Virus record (IMG/VR): IMGVR_UViG_3300010399_000064
Span: 1 to 35,150 of that record
DNA length: 35,150 nucleotides
DNA from: a virus
Strand: one strand, 5' to 3'
The notes below the pieces were generated by a model, which saw nothing but the letters and a program-made list of their open reading frames with translations, made no database searches and was not told the DNA's origin. Numbering within the stretch: position 1 is the first letter of the stretch; every line of letters begins with the position of its first letter. The translations under genes and the position numbers were made by a program. Positions 7,716-15,679 of the stretch are shown here, one piece after another.

Positions 7716-8556
7716 CTTCATCGATCCTTCGATCATCATGACGGCGCAGGGCTCGGGTAACCCGTTCCTGCAGATCGCCCGCCAGGTCGACGTCAACACC
7801 AACGCCTGGAAGGGCGTCACCAGCGCCGGAGTCACCTGGTCGTTCGACACCGAAAACGTCGAGGTGTCCGATGACTCCCCGACGCTGGCCCAGCCCTCCG
7901 TGACCGTGTTCATGGCCCGCGGGTTCATCCCCTACTCGATCGAGGTCGGCCAGGACTACCCGTCGTTCGCGTCGGAGATGTCCACGCTGCTCGCCGAGGG
8001 CTACGACGAGTTGCTGGTCGACAAGTTCACCCGCGGCTCGGGCACCGGCGAACCGCAGGGCGTGCTGACGATCCTGTCCGCCACCGCCGGCAACCGGGTC
8101 GGCGTGCAGACCTCCGGCGCCAACTTCGGACCGGACGACCCGTACCGGGTGTGGAAGGCGCTGCCGCAGCGGTTCCGCCGCCGGGCGTCGTGGCTGATGT
8201 CGGTCGACGTCAACAACAAGATCCGCCAGATCGGTACGGCGAACGTGTTCCACGCCTACACCGAGAACCTGCCGGCGGAGTGGGCCGACCAGCTCTTCGG
8301 CAAGACCACCTACGAGTCGCCCTACATGCCTGACACGACCACGTCGACGGCGGCCAACAGTGGGCTCGCGGTCGTCGGGGACTTCCAGAACTACCTGATC
8401 GCCCGCCGGGGTGGGATGAGCGTGGAGAACATTCCGCACCTGTTCTCCACCACGACGAACCTGCCCTCGGGCACGCGCGGCTGGTTCGCCTACAGCCGCA
8501 TCGGCGGCGGCGTGGTCAACACGTCCGGCTTCCGGCTGCTCGTAAACACCGCGTGA
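7716..8556 (+). CDS. Major capsid protein, exon 2 (body of the HK97 fold)
   Basis: Continues the capsid protein after splicing: FIDPSIIMTAQGSGNPF and then the HK97-fold core (VDVNTNAWKGV, TVFMARGFIPYSIEVGQDYP, EGYDELLVDKFTRGSGTGEP, DPYRVWKALPQRFRRRASWL) to IGGGVVNTSGFRLLVNTA. The first base completes the Val codon begun in exon 1. An ATG at 7738 could be mistaken for a start, but the preceding seven codons (FIDPSII) are conserved capsid sequence and lie outside the intron. The capsid protein assembles into the icosahedral shell on the portal and scaffold. No lysine/asparagine crosslinking can be judged from sequence alone. Confidence 0.93.
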
Positions 8557-8585
8557 CCGCGGCGAGTTCCGAAGGGAGAGCGCTC

Positions 8586-8771
8586 GTGGCGGATACCAAG
8601 AAGACCGAGCCCGCACCGGCGCCGAAGCTGGCCCGGGCGTCCGAATCCGGCGACGCCGGCGTGCAGAACCTCCTCGGCGCGCGCGCCGTCGCCGCATCAC
8701 ACCCCGAGCTGGCGGACAAGCTCGCCGACATCGACCGGCAGCTCGCCGCCCTCGGATTCACCGCCGAGTAA
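8586..8771 (+). CDS. Small acidic protein after the capsid gene
   Basis: 61 residues, starting at GTG 8586 with AGGGAGAG (8573-8580) just upstream; the in-frame GTG at 8553, which overlaps the capsid stop, lacks such a site. The N-terminus is Lys/Glu/Pro-rich (MADTKKTEPAPAPKL) and the C-terminal half is a predicted amphipathic helix (ELADKLADIDRQLAALG). Small proteins at this place in actinophages are often decoration or head-completion proteins, but no family is recognised. It is followed immediately by a strong hairpin. Confidence 0.7.
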   Translation: MADTKKTEPAPAPKLARASESGDAGVQNLLGARAVAASHPELADKLADIDRQLAALGFTAE

Positions 8772-8777
8772 CACCGA

Positions 8778-8824
8778 CAGCCGCCAGCCCCCGGGACACC
8801 TATGCGCCGGGGGGCTGGCGGCTG
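8778..8824 (+). terminator. Strong intergenic hairpin downstream of the capsid block
   Basis: Perfect 15-bp GC-rich inverted repeat: 8778-8792 pairs with 8810-8824, with a 17-nt loop. There is no following T-run, so it may act as a partial terminator that steps down transcription after the abundant capsid message, or as an mRNA 3'-end stabiliser. It starts 7 nt after the stop of the small acidic gene. Confidence 0.6.
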
Positions 8825-8840
8825 CACCCAAGGAAGGACC

Positions 8841-9193
8841 AACCATCCGATGATCCCCGTCGTGTACGCCATGGGTACCGACTTCGTTCCCCTCCCGGGC
8901 GGCAGCCGGGTCCGGGTCCAGAAGGGCACGCACTGGCCGGCCAACGACCCGGCCGTGCTCACCCGCCCCGAGCTGTTCTCGTCCGACCCCCGCTGGGGCA
9001 TGCAGTACACCAGCGAGCCCGAGGGCTACGACGCGCCGATCGAAACGGCCACCGCCACCCCGGGCGAGCGGCGCAACACCCGCCGCGCCTCCTGATCTCC
9101 TCCGGCCGGACTTCTCGGATGGTTGGCCGGCCGGAGGTTCACCAACCATCCGCTCAACCATCCGAAGGACGAACCAGGTGAGCGAACCATCCG
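8841..9193 (+). repeat. Four direct and one inverted copies of AACCATCCG bracketing a small gene
   Basis: AACCATCCG occurs at 8841-8849, 9144-9152, 9156-9164 and 9185-9193, and inverted at 9116-9124. The inverted copy and the 9144 copy form an 11-bp stem (9116-9126 with 9142-9152). The repeats sit at the ribosome-binding/start regions of the gene at 8850 and of the first glycosyltransferase, so they mark the left boundary of the sugar cassette. Confidence 0.7.
8850..9095 (+). CDS. Hypothetical small virion-region protein
   Basis: 81 residues from ATG 8850, with AGGAAGGA at 8831-8838 upstream (11 nt); ATG 8871 is an alternative. The sequence (DFVPLPGGSRVRVQKGTHWPANDPAVLTRPELF) has the character of a compact beta protein, with a Thr/Arg-rich tail. 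Similar short proteins follow capsid genes in actinophages and are usually annotated as hypothetical head proteins. It is flanked on both sides by copies of the 9-mer AACCATCCG. Confidence 0.7.
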   Translation: MIPVVYAMGTDFVPLPGGSRVRVQKGTHWPANDPAVLTRPELFSSDPRWGMQYTSEPEGYDAPIETATATPGERRNTRRAS

Positions 9194-10629
9194 CCGGCGC
9201 CGTCGCCGCCGCGTACATCCACACCGATCAGGTCTGGTACTCGTGGCATCATTCGATGCTGCAACTGCTCGACCACGACATGGCCAACCACGCCCGCATC
9301 TGGACCGGCGGATATGTGACGATCCGCTGCGGCACCGGGGACCTGGCCGCCGCGCGCAACACGGCGGTCAGCGAGTTCCTGGCCGAGGCCCGGGCCGACT
9401 GGCTGTGGTGGGTCGACACCGACATGGGATTCGGCGCCGACACCGTCGACCGGCTGGTCGCCGCGGCGGACCCGGTCGAGCGGCCCGTGGTGGGCGCGTT
9501 GTGTTTCGCCAACCGCGAGGTCGACAACGACGGTATGGGTGGCCGCCGCGCACTCGCCGCACCGGTGATCATGTACTGGACCCACGACGGTGAGGAAGCC
9601 GGCTTCGACACCCGCTGGGACTATCCGGCCAACACGGTCGTGCGTTGCGATGGCGTCGGCTCGGCCTGCGTCCTGATCCACCGCTCGGTGTTCGAGCGGG
9701 TCGCAGCCGAGTACGGGCCGAACTGGTACTCGCGGGTTCGTAACCCGTCGACCAACGCGATGGTCGCCGAGGACCTGTCCTTTTGCGCCCGGCTGATGGC
9801 GCTGGGCATTCCGGTGCACGTGCACACCGGAGTGCCGACCACGCACGCCAAGACGATGTGGCTCGGCGAGGAGGACTACTGGCGGCAGCGGGCCCTGAAC
9901 GCCCCGCCACCGGCCCCGGTCGCCGAGGCGCTGGCCCGGCAGGAAAGGACCTGGACGGTCCCGCGGTACGCGATCGTCCCCACCCACAACCGGCCGGCCC
10001 GGCTGCTGGCGCTCGTCGCATCGCTCGGCGGCCAGTGCGATCGCATCGTGGTCCTCGACAACGCGAGCAGCCCGCCGGTCGACGCCGACAAGCTCAGTGC
10101 GGCGGTCCCGGCCGAATGCGTGGTCGAGATCATCCGCGACGAGGAGCAGCCGCCGCACCTGGCCCGCTTCTGGAATGTGATGTTCGACCGCTGCGACGAA
10201 CTGGCTCTCGCTGCCGGCAAGGAAGGCGACCTGTACGACGTCGCCGTCTTCAACGACGATGCGGTCGTTCCTGCGGGCTGGTACGACGCCTGCTCAACCG
10301 GGCTGCGCGCACACCCGACCGCGGTCATCGCCCACACCGGCCCCACCAGCCCGCCGCTGCTGACCGAGCTACACAACGAGCCGGGCAACCGGATGACCCC
10401 GCACGCCTTCGTCATCCGCGGCGAAGCGGGCATGCGCGCCGACGAGGACATGCGCTGGTGGTACTTCGACACCGACCTGGACTGGCGTGCCCGCCAGGCC
10501 GGCGGCGTCCTGTCCGTCCCCGGTCCGCGAGTCGCGAACTCGCTGGCGAACTCGACCACCCACGGGGCGCTCGCCGAGCAGGCCGAGAAGGACCGAGCCA
10601 CATTCGAAGCCAAATGGGCCACGCAGTGA
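9178..10629 (+). CDS. Bifunctional glycosyltransferase (two GT-A domains)
   Basis: 483 residues with two nucleotide-sugar transferase domains. The first (about 1-240) has ARNTAVSEFLAEARADWLWW followed by VDTDMGF, whose DTD is the metal/nucleotide-sugar motif, and VGALCFANRE. The second (about 262-483) begins YAIVPTHNRPARLLALVASLGG and IVVLDNASSP, typical of GT2, with an acidic motif VAVFNDDAVVPAGWYD and WWYFDTDLDWRARQAGG near the catalytic loop. It probably transfers two sugars in succession to a protein or lipid acceptor. It is the first gene of a coupled cassette; the next gene begins inside its stop codon. GTG start at 9178. The acceptor is not shown by sequence; virion proteins are the likeliest target given the position. 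Confidence 0.82.
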   Translation: MSEPSAGAVAAAYIHTDQVWYSWHHSMLQLLDHDMANHARIWTGGYVTIRCGTGDLAAARNTAVSEFLAEARADWLWWVDTDMGFGADTVDRLVAAADPVERPVVGALCFANREVDNDGMGGRRALAAPVIMYWTHDGEEAGFDTRWDYPANTVVRCDGVGSACVLIHRSVFERVAAEYGPNWYSRVRNPSTNAMVAEDLSFCARLMALGIPVHVHTGVPTTHAKTMWLGEEDYWRQRALNAPPPAPVAEALARQERTWTVPRYAIVPTHNRPARLLALVASLGGQCDRIVVLDNASSPPVDADKLSAAVPAECVVEIIRDEEQPPHLARFWNVMFDRCDELALAAGKEGDLYDVAVFNDDAVVPAGWYDACSTGLRAHPTAVIAHTGPTSPPLLTELHNEPGNRMTPHAFVIRGEAGMRADEDMRWWYFDTDLDWRARQAGGVLSVPGPRVANSLANSTTHGALAEQAEKDRATFEAKWATQ

Positions 10630-11240
10630 TCGGCTACGGCTGCTGCGTCGGCTCCTGGGACAAGCTGCGCCGCAACGTCGCACCCCGCACCGTGGATCGC
10701 CCGCTGTTTGCCCTGTCCGGACAGACGCAGCTCACCGCCGCCTACAACGCCATCCTCGACGCCCACCGCGGCCAGGATCGCGACGCCGTGATCCTGCTTC
10801 ACGACGACCTCGACATGTTCGACGCGCAGGCTGAGGAGAAGTTCCTCAGGGCCCTCGCCGAACCGGACGTCGCGCTCGCCGGAGTCTGCGGAGGCAAAGG
10901 GGACGCGACGCTGGCTTGGTGGACGTCGGAGACCGTCGGCCACCAGATGACCGACTCGGGGATGCTCGACTTCGGCACCCGCACCGGCGACGTGGCCTTC
11001 ATCGAGGGCTCGATCATGGTGTTCTCGCCGTGGGCCGTGGAGAACCTGCGCTTCGACGAGCGGTACCCGGGATTCCTCGGCTACGACGACGTCTGCCTGA
11101 CCGCCCGGGCCGCCGGCAAGCGGGTGGTCGTGGCCGACGTGGACACCCACCACCACTCCACGGTCGGGTTCAAATCCAAGGCCATCGCCGCGGCCTGGAA
11201 CGTCGCCGAGGAGATCTTCCAGGAAAAGTGGTCGCGGTGA
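10626..11240 (+). CDS. Glycosyltransferase, GT-A fold
   Basis: 204 residues starting at a GTG that overlaps the previous stop (GTGA), as elsewhere in this cassette; ATG 10614 is an alternative. The core has QTQLTAAYNAILDAH, then AVILLHDDLDMFDA (acidic metal motif), and the acceptor-side motif FDERYPGFLGYDDVCLTARAAG with an invariant-looking acidic pair and HHHSTVGFKS near the end. This matches small bacterial GT-A transferases that act on glycan ends. No membrane segment is present, so it acts in the cytoplasm, presumably on the same acceptor as its neighbours. Confidence 0.78.
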   Translation: MIGYGCCVGSWDKLRRNVAPRTVDRPLFALSGQTQLTAAYNAILDAHRGQDRDAVILLHDDLDMFDAQAEEKFLRALAEPDVALAGVCGGKGDATLAWWTSETVGHQMTDSGMLDFGTRTGDVAFIEGSIMVFSPWAVENLRFDERYPGFLGYDDVCLTARAAGKRVVVADVDTHHHSTVGFKSKAIAAAWNVAEEIFQEKWSR

Positions 11241-12424
11241 GACGGACCTCCTGCTCGGCGTGCGCCAGTCCCGACCTGGATCAGTTTCTCGACCTGGGCG
11301 CGTCCCCGATCGCCGACGCCTACACGGCCGGCCCGGATGATCCGTCGCCGACCTACCCGCTGCAGGTGGCGGCGTGCGCGAAGTGCCGACTCGTGCAGCT
11401 ACTCGAGGTCGTCGACCACGAGGTGCTCTTCGGCACCGGCTACAGCTTCTACTCCTCGGCCAGCCCGCCCCTGTCGGCCTACCACAAGGCGTACGCGCGG
11501 GACGTTCTGGCTGCACACGAGGCGCTGGCGCGCCGGGGTGTCGTCGAGGTCGGCTGCAACGACGGCGACCTGCTCCGCCACTTCGTCGCCTACCCGACGC
11601 TCGGCGTCGACCCGGCCACCGGCCCGGCCGCCGCCGCGGCGCAGCGAGGCATCGAGGTGATGGTCCGCCCGTTCGGCCTGGCCGCCGCCCACGACATCCG
11701 CGACCGGCGTGGCCGGCAGGGCCTGGTCTTCGCCAACCACGTCCTGGCCCACGTCGCCGACGTCGCCGACGTCCTGGCTGGGATCTCCGCGCTGCTCGCC
11801 GCGGACGGCGTCGCGATGGTCGAGGTGCAGTACCTGCCCGACCTGCTGGTGGGCAACGCATTCGACCTCGTCTACCACGAGCACCGCAACTTCTTCTCCC
11901 TGACCAGCCTGGAACAGGCCGCCGGCCGGCACGGGCTGCACGTGGCCGACGCGCAGCTGACCTCCCGACAGGGCGGATCCCTGCGGGTCGCCCTCACGGC
12001 CGAGCCCGGCCGGTCGCGGGCAGTGGACAAGATCCGCGCCTCGGAGACGTGGTTGAACCAGTGGGGCGCCTACGAGGGCATGCAGGGCCGGGTCGAGCGC
12101 ATCCGTGACCGCCTGCTGGACCTGCTCGCCGCCGAGCGCACCGCTGGGCGCACCGTCGCCGGCTACGGCGCGCCGGCCAAAGCCACCACCCTGCTGAACT
12201 TCTGCGGCCTGACCCGCGCGGACATCGACTGGGTCAGTGACACGACCGCGGCGAAACAGGGCCGGCACATCCCGGGAACCGCCATCCCGATCGTGGAGCC
12301 GGGCACGCGGGCCGCGGACACGCGCCTGCTGCTGGCGTGGAACTACCTGCCGCAGATCATGCGGCAGGAACGCGACTTCGCCGGCAGTTGGATCGTGCCC
12401 ATCCCGGCGCCGGTGTTGCTGTGA
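11237..12424 (+). CDS. SAM-dependent sugar C-methyltransferase (TylC3/NovU-like)
   Basis: 395 residues with the three-part layout of nucleotide-sugar C-methyltransferases: an N-terminal zinc-binding part (SCSACASPDLDQFLDLG and CAKC near residue 47), a Rossmann SAM-binding part (VVEVGCNDGDLLRHF, about 97-111), and a C-terminal part with YHEHRNFFSLTSL and VAGYGAPAKATTLLNF. Family members methylate carbon 3 or 5 of 4-keto-6-deoxy nucleotide sugars. The following gene encodes a GDP-mannose 4,6-dehydratase-like enzyme whose product would be such a 4-keto sugar, so the pair likely makes a branched methyl-deoxysugar. Start GTG overlaps the previous stop by GTGA. The methylated position is not deducible. 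Confidence 0.87.
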   Translation: MRRTSCSACASPDLDQFLDLGASPIADAYTAGPDDPSPTYPLQVAACAKCRLVQLLEVVDHEVLFGTGYSFYSSASPPLSAYHKAYARDVLAAHEALARRGVVEVGCNDGDLLRHFVAYPTLGVDPATGPAAAAAQRGIEVMVRPFGLAAAHDIRDRRGRQGLVFANHVLAHVADVADVLAGISALLAADGVAMVEVQYLPDLLVGNAFDLVYHEHRNFFSLTSLEQAAGRHGLHVADAQLTSRQGGSLRVALTAEPGRSRAVDKIRASETWLNQWGAYEGMQGRVERIRDRLLDLLAAERTAGRTVAGYGAPAKATTLLNFCGLTRADIDWVSDTTAAKQGRHIPGTAIPIVEPGTRAADTRLLLAWNYLPQIMRQERDFAGSWIVPIPAPVLL

Positions 12425-13302
12425 GAGCGCTGATCCTCGGCGTCACCGGCCAGGACGGCTCCTACCTCGCCGAGCAGCTCCTCGCCGCCGGCCACGAGGT
12501 CTTCGGCATGGTGCGCCGGTTCAACCTCGAACCCTCACCGGTGCGCCTGGTCGCCGGGGACCTGCTCGATCAGGACTCGATCGAACGGGCCCTGACCAGG
12601 GTGCGCCCCGACGAGGTGTACAACCTGGCCGCCGTAACCTCGCCCGGCGGAACCTGGGGCACGCCCCAACCGCCACTGCTGGCCGACACCACCGGTCTCG
12701 GCGTCATACGGCTCATGGACGCCATGCTCAAATGCGCACCCGAGGCCCGACTGGTCCACGCTTCCTCCTCGGCGATCTACGACCCACACCGCTACGGCCT
12801 GTACGGGGTCGCGAAGCTGTTCGCCCACCAGGCGGTCATCGGCTACCGCGGCGTGCTGCAGTGCTCGAACGCGGTCCTGTTCTCGCACACCTCACCCCGA
12901 CAGGACCCGAGGTTCCTGGCCCGGCGTATCACCTCTACCGTCGCCCGCATCGCCGCCGGCAGTCCCGAGCACCTGGTCCTCGGCGACGTCGAGTCGCGGC
13001 GCGATTGGGGCTACGCACCTGACTACGTCCAGGCCCTGCCGCTGATCGCCCGCCACGGTCCCGGCGACTACGTCATCGCCACCGGCCGCACCCACTCGGT
13101 ACGGGAACTGACCCAGGCTGCCCTGCAGGCGGCCGGCCTGGACTGGGACCGGGTCGTCCAGATCGACCCCGCCGCCCCGCGGATCCCCGACGAGATCCAC
13201 CCGGACTCGCAGGACGGCCGGCTCGCCACCAGCCACGCCTTGGGATGGAAGCCGCAGACAAGCTTCACCGACATGATCGACCAGATGGTCCGGGCCGCGT
13301 GA
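12421..13302 (+). CDS. GDP-mannose 4,6-dehydratase-like SDR enzyme
   Basis: 293-residue extended short-chain dehydrogenase. The NAD(P) loop is LILGVTGQDGSYLAEQLL at the N-terminus, catalytic YGVAK lies near residue 127-131, and the region LFSHTSPRQDPRFLARRIT followed by LGDVESRRDWGYAPDYV is the hallmark of GDP-mannose 4,6-dehydratases. These convert GDP-mannose to GDP-4-keto-6-deoxymannose. It is shorter than the usual ~340-370 residues, and the usual SSAE-type catalytic motif reads SSSAIYD, so substrate range may differ. GTG start overlapping the methyltransferase stop; the last codons overlap the next GT. Confidence 0.87.
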   Translation: MRALILGVTGQDGSYLAEQLLAAGHEVFGMVRRFNLEPSPVRLVAGDLLDQDSIERALTRVRPDEVYNLAAVTSPGGTWGTPQPPLLADTTGLGVIRLMDAMLKCAPEARLVHASSSAIYDPHRYGLYGVAKLFAHQAVIGYRGVLQCSNAVLFSHTSPRQDPRFLARRITSTVARIAAGSPEHLVLGDVESRRDWGYAPDYVQALPLIARHGPGDYVIATGRTHSVRELTQAALQAAGLDWDRVVQIDPAAPRIPDEIHPDSQDGRLATSHALGWKPQTSFTDMIDQMVRAA

Positions 13303-13898
13303 GCGCCGGCACCACCGAAGTTCCGGGCATCACCGTCGTCATCCCCGTCATCCCCCCGCGCACCGGGCCGAGCGGCACCTACGAGCGAGCCGTACGCAGT
13401 GTCCAAGCCCAGACCCGGCCGCCGGCAAAGATCCTCGTCGAGCTCGACGTCGACCGGACCGGAGCAGCGGCGACCCGTAACCGGCTCCTCGAGCGGGTCA
13501 CCACCGAGTGGGTGGCGTTCCTCGACGACGACGACGAGCTCTACCCCGACCACCTGCGCCTGCTGCTGCGCTTCGCCCGCCTCACCCGCGCCGATGTGGT
13601 CTACCCCGGCTACGACACCACCGGCACCGACGAGATCAACTGCTTCGGACTGCCCTTCGACAGTGCGCTGCTGGCGAAGGCGAACTTCATCCCCGTCACG
13701 GCGCTCGCCCGCACCCAGACGGTGCGCGACGCCGGCGGCTTCCAACCCCACGCCGACCGTAACGGCGACCCGTGCGAGGACTGGGGACTGTGGCTGGCCA
13801 TGCACCGCGCCGGGGCCAAGTTCGCCCATCTGCCCGTCAAGACGTGGCGGTGGCACAACGACCGTCCAACCACCCGAGGTAGACCCGAGCGCCGGTAG
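13299..13898 (+). CDS. Glycosyltransferase family 2-like protein
   Basis: 199 residues: N-terminal ITVVIPVIPPRTGPSGTYERA, then AATRNRLLERVTTEWVAFLDDDDELYPDHL, where the run of Asp is the metal/nucleotide-sugar motif of GT2 enzymes, and the catalytic-side GGFQPHADRNGDPCEDWGLWLAM, with ED as the likely general base. The end (KTWRWHNDRPTTRG) is typical of short GT2 proteins. It closes the five-gene coupled cassette; the following gene has its own ribosome-binding site. It probably adds the deoxysugar made by the dehydratase/methyltransferase pair, an inference from neighbourhood. Confidence 0.85.
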   Translation: MSAGTTEVPGITVVIPVIPPRTGPSGTYERAVRSVQAQTRPPAKILVELDVDRTGAAATRNRLLERVTTEWVAFLDDDDELYPDHLRLLLRFARLTRADVVYPGYDTTGTDEINCFGLPFDSALLAKANFIPVTALARTQTVRDAGGFQPHADRNGDPCEDWGLWLAMHRAGAKFAHLPVKTWRWHNDRPTTRGRPERR

Positions 13899-13906
13899 GG
13901 GGAATC

Positions 13907-14131
13907 GTGGCCACACCCATCGAGCGGGAAAAGCTCCTCAGTCTGGGCTACCTGTCCGCAGGTCGGACCATGTCCCGGGTGCGCGAAAGTCGGCGTGCTG
14001 ACGGCGTGCGGGTCAAAGCCACCACCGACGAGCTCGGCAACACCGTCACCGAACATGCGACCGGCGACCGGCAGGACGTGCACATCCGAGCCAAGCCGAT
14101 CCGTGCCCACATTGAGGAGCTACGTCGATGA
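13907..14131 (+). CDS. Small basic protein, unknown function
   Basis: 74 residues, rich in Arg, Glu and Thr (LSLGYLSAGRTMSRVRESRRADGVRVKATTDELGN is representative in pieces). GTG start at 13907 with AGGGGGA (13897-13903) upstream. The stop overlaps the next start (ATGA). No family recognised; it sits where head-associated small genes are expected. Confidence 0.72.
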   Translation: MATPIEREKLLSLGYLSAGRTMSRVRESRRADGVRVKATTDELGNTVTEHATGDRQDVHIRAKPIRAHIEELRR

Positions 14132-14382
14132 GCGACCTGCAAGATCTGCTCGCCAACCGGCGTGCGGCCGAGGATGCGCTCGCCGCGGCCGAAGGTGACC
14201 TGCTGGCCGATCTGGTGGCCGCCAAGGACGCCCACCGCGCCAACCCTACGCAGGACTCCCGGGCCCGCAAAGCCGCCGCGGTCGAGGCCGTGCAGGAGTA
14301 CCGGGCGGCAACGCGCGCCGGTCGAAGCGGCCACGGTGTCGGTGGGGACGCTTTCCTCTCGCACGAGCAGAACGAGGGCTGA
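14128..14382 (+). CDS. Small alanine-rich helical protein, unknown function
   Basis: 84 residues; the sequence LLANRRAAEDALAAAEGDLL and following Ala/Glu/Arg-rich stretch suggests one long amphipathic helix or coiled coil. ATG 14128 overlaps the upstream stop, so translation is coupled. It may be a small scaffold or connector accessory, but nothing in the sequence fixes this. Confidence 0.72.
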   Translation: MSDLQDLLANRRAAEDALAAAEGDLLADLVAAKDAHRANPTQDSRARKAAAVEAVQEYRAATRAGRSGHGVGGDAFLSHEQNEG

Positions 14383-14386
14383 TCCC

Positions 14387-14836
14387 GTGGCCGTGACCGC
14401 AAGCGGGCTGTTCGTGGCCACCTTCCTCGACGCTCTGGACACCACCCAGCTCGCGATCGATCTGGATCTGGAAACCCACAAGGGTGCGCTGTTCACGAAC
14501 ACGATCACGCCGAACTTCACCACCGACACCGCATACGGCGTCAGCCCCTACAACGCCAACGAGGTCTCGGGCACCAACTGGGCGGCCGGCGGGGTAGTCC
14601 TAACCGGCACCACCACGTCCGCCTCGTCGGGGACGCTGATCCTGGACGCCACCGATGTGTCGGTGGCCGCGACAACCATCAGCAACGCGCGCTGCTACCT
14701 GCTCTACGCTGACGCACTCGCCGGCAACAACGCGATCCTGCTCGTCGACTTCACTGCCGACTACTCGACCAGCAACGGGACCTTCGCGATCACCTGGGCG
14801 GCTGGCGGGATCGCGATTCTGGACCTGACTCCATGA
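14387..14836 (+). CDS. Putative virion structural protein
   Basis: 149 residues starting at GTG 14387, 4 nt after the upstream stop. No Cys except one, rich in Thr, Ala, Gly and Asn, with alternating hydrophobic residues (GVVLTGTTTSASSGTLILDA, AIDLDLETHKGALFTNTI), i.e. an all-beta protein of the kind found as decoration, fibre or tail-associated proteins in actinophages. It begins a run of four beta-rich genes up to 17251. Role inferred only from composition and position. Confidence 0.72.
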   Translation: MAVTASGLFVATFLDALDTTQLAIDLDLETHKGALFTNTITPNFTTDTAYGVSPYNANEVSGTNWAAGGVVLTGTTTSASSGTLILDATDVSVAATTISNARCYLLYADALAGNNAILLVDFTADYSTSNGTFAITWAAGGIAILDLTP

Positions 14837-14850
14837 TCGGGGGTTGAGCC

Positions 14851-15384
14851 ATGGCGACCGGTTCGATCCTGCTCACGCCTGGGTCGGCGATGCTGCCCGA
14901 CGGGTCAGCGTCGAACTTGGCGCCGGCTCTGCAGCGGGTCAAGTCCAGCGCGACCGCCCCGCCGCCGTACTTCCTGCAGCTGGCCTACGACGCCGCCCAG
15001 CTTGAGTTCGCGGTCTGGCAGTTCCGCGCACCGGCCGACGTCAACGCCACCCCAGCGTGGACGCTGAAGATCCAGTTCAAGATGGCGTCGGCCACCACCG
15101 GAAACGTCATCATGATCGGGCGGATTGCGGCCACGACGGCCGGCGACACGACCGACACCGACGCAAAGGCGTTCGCCTCGGCCAACACGTCGGCAGCCAC
15201 CGCGGTGCCGGCCACAACGGCGGGCAAGCTCGGTGAGATCAGCATCACCATGACGAACGATGATGGCGCCTTGGCCGGAGATTTCGTGTCGCTCTATATC
15301 GCGCGCGACGGGGCCAGCGGCTCGGACACCGCATCCGGCGATCTGGAATTCGTTGCCGCGGCCCTCACCTACACCACGGCATGA
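14851..15384 (+). CDS. Putative virion structural protein, beta-rich
   Basis: 177 residues, Ala/Thr-rich, with LamG-like strands (YFLQLAYDAAQLEFAVWQF, TPAWTLKIQFKMAS, GEISITMTNDDGALAGDFVS). The pattern resembles beta-sandwich receptor-binding or decoration domains. ATG 14851 follows GGGGGTTGAG. It belongs to the same transcription unit as its neighbours. A specific function cannot be given. Confidence 0.75.
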   Translation: MATGSILLTPGSAMLPDGSASNLAPALQRVKSSATAPPPYFLQLAYDAAQLEFAVWQFRAPADVNATPAWTLKIQFKMASATTGNVIMIGRIAATTAGDTTDTDAKAFASANTSAATAVPATTAGKLGEISITMTNDDGALAGDFVSLYIARDGASGSDTASGDLEFVAAALTYTTA

Positions 15385-15397
15385 CGGGGGTGCTGCG

Positions 15398-15676
15398 GTG
15401 GCAGTGCTGACCACGGGGCAGCGCGACCAGGTGTGGCGCGCGTTCATGCGCATCGGCACCGGCGAGGCCACGGCGGTGGTGAAGACGGTCGTTCGTGCGG
15501 CGGTTGATGACGCCGACGACTGGGCCGAGTCCGCCGGCTCGGCGGTCCCGGCAACCTCGTACAACGCCGCGCTGAACGTGACGTTCCGCAACAACGCCAC
15601 CGCCGCGCAGAAGGCCCTGATACTAGCCCTCGTATGCTGGCTGCGGGCCGGGAGGCCGCTCCCCGAAGGGCTGTAG
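15398..15676 (+). CDS. Small structural-region protein
   Basis: 92 residues from GTG 15398. N-terminal TTGQRDQVWRAFMRIGTGE, middle KTVVRAAVDDADDWAE and a hydrophobic end (KALILALVCWLRAGRPLPEG). Small proteins of this kind are found next to fibre-like genes in actinophages; no defined function is known to me. The fibre-like gene begins 3 nt after the stop. Confidence 0.7.
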   Translation: MAVLTTGQRDQVWRAFMRIGTGEATAVVKTVVRAAVDDADDWAESAGSAVPATSYNAALNVTFRNNATAAQKALILALVCWLRAGRPLPEGL

Positions 15677-15679
15677 CCG

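Noticed and set aside
7738-8556. ATG at 7738 as the start of a separate capsid gene
   Set aside because: The seven codons before it (FIDPSII) are conserved capsid sequence, and the upstream part is supplied by exon 1 through the group I intron.
9876-11861. 661-codon minus-strand frame opposite the glycosyltransferases
   Set aside because: Antisense of several clear enzymes; low-complexity Arg/Pro/Ser, no domain.
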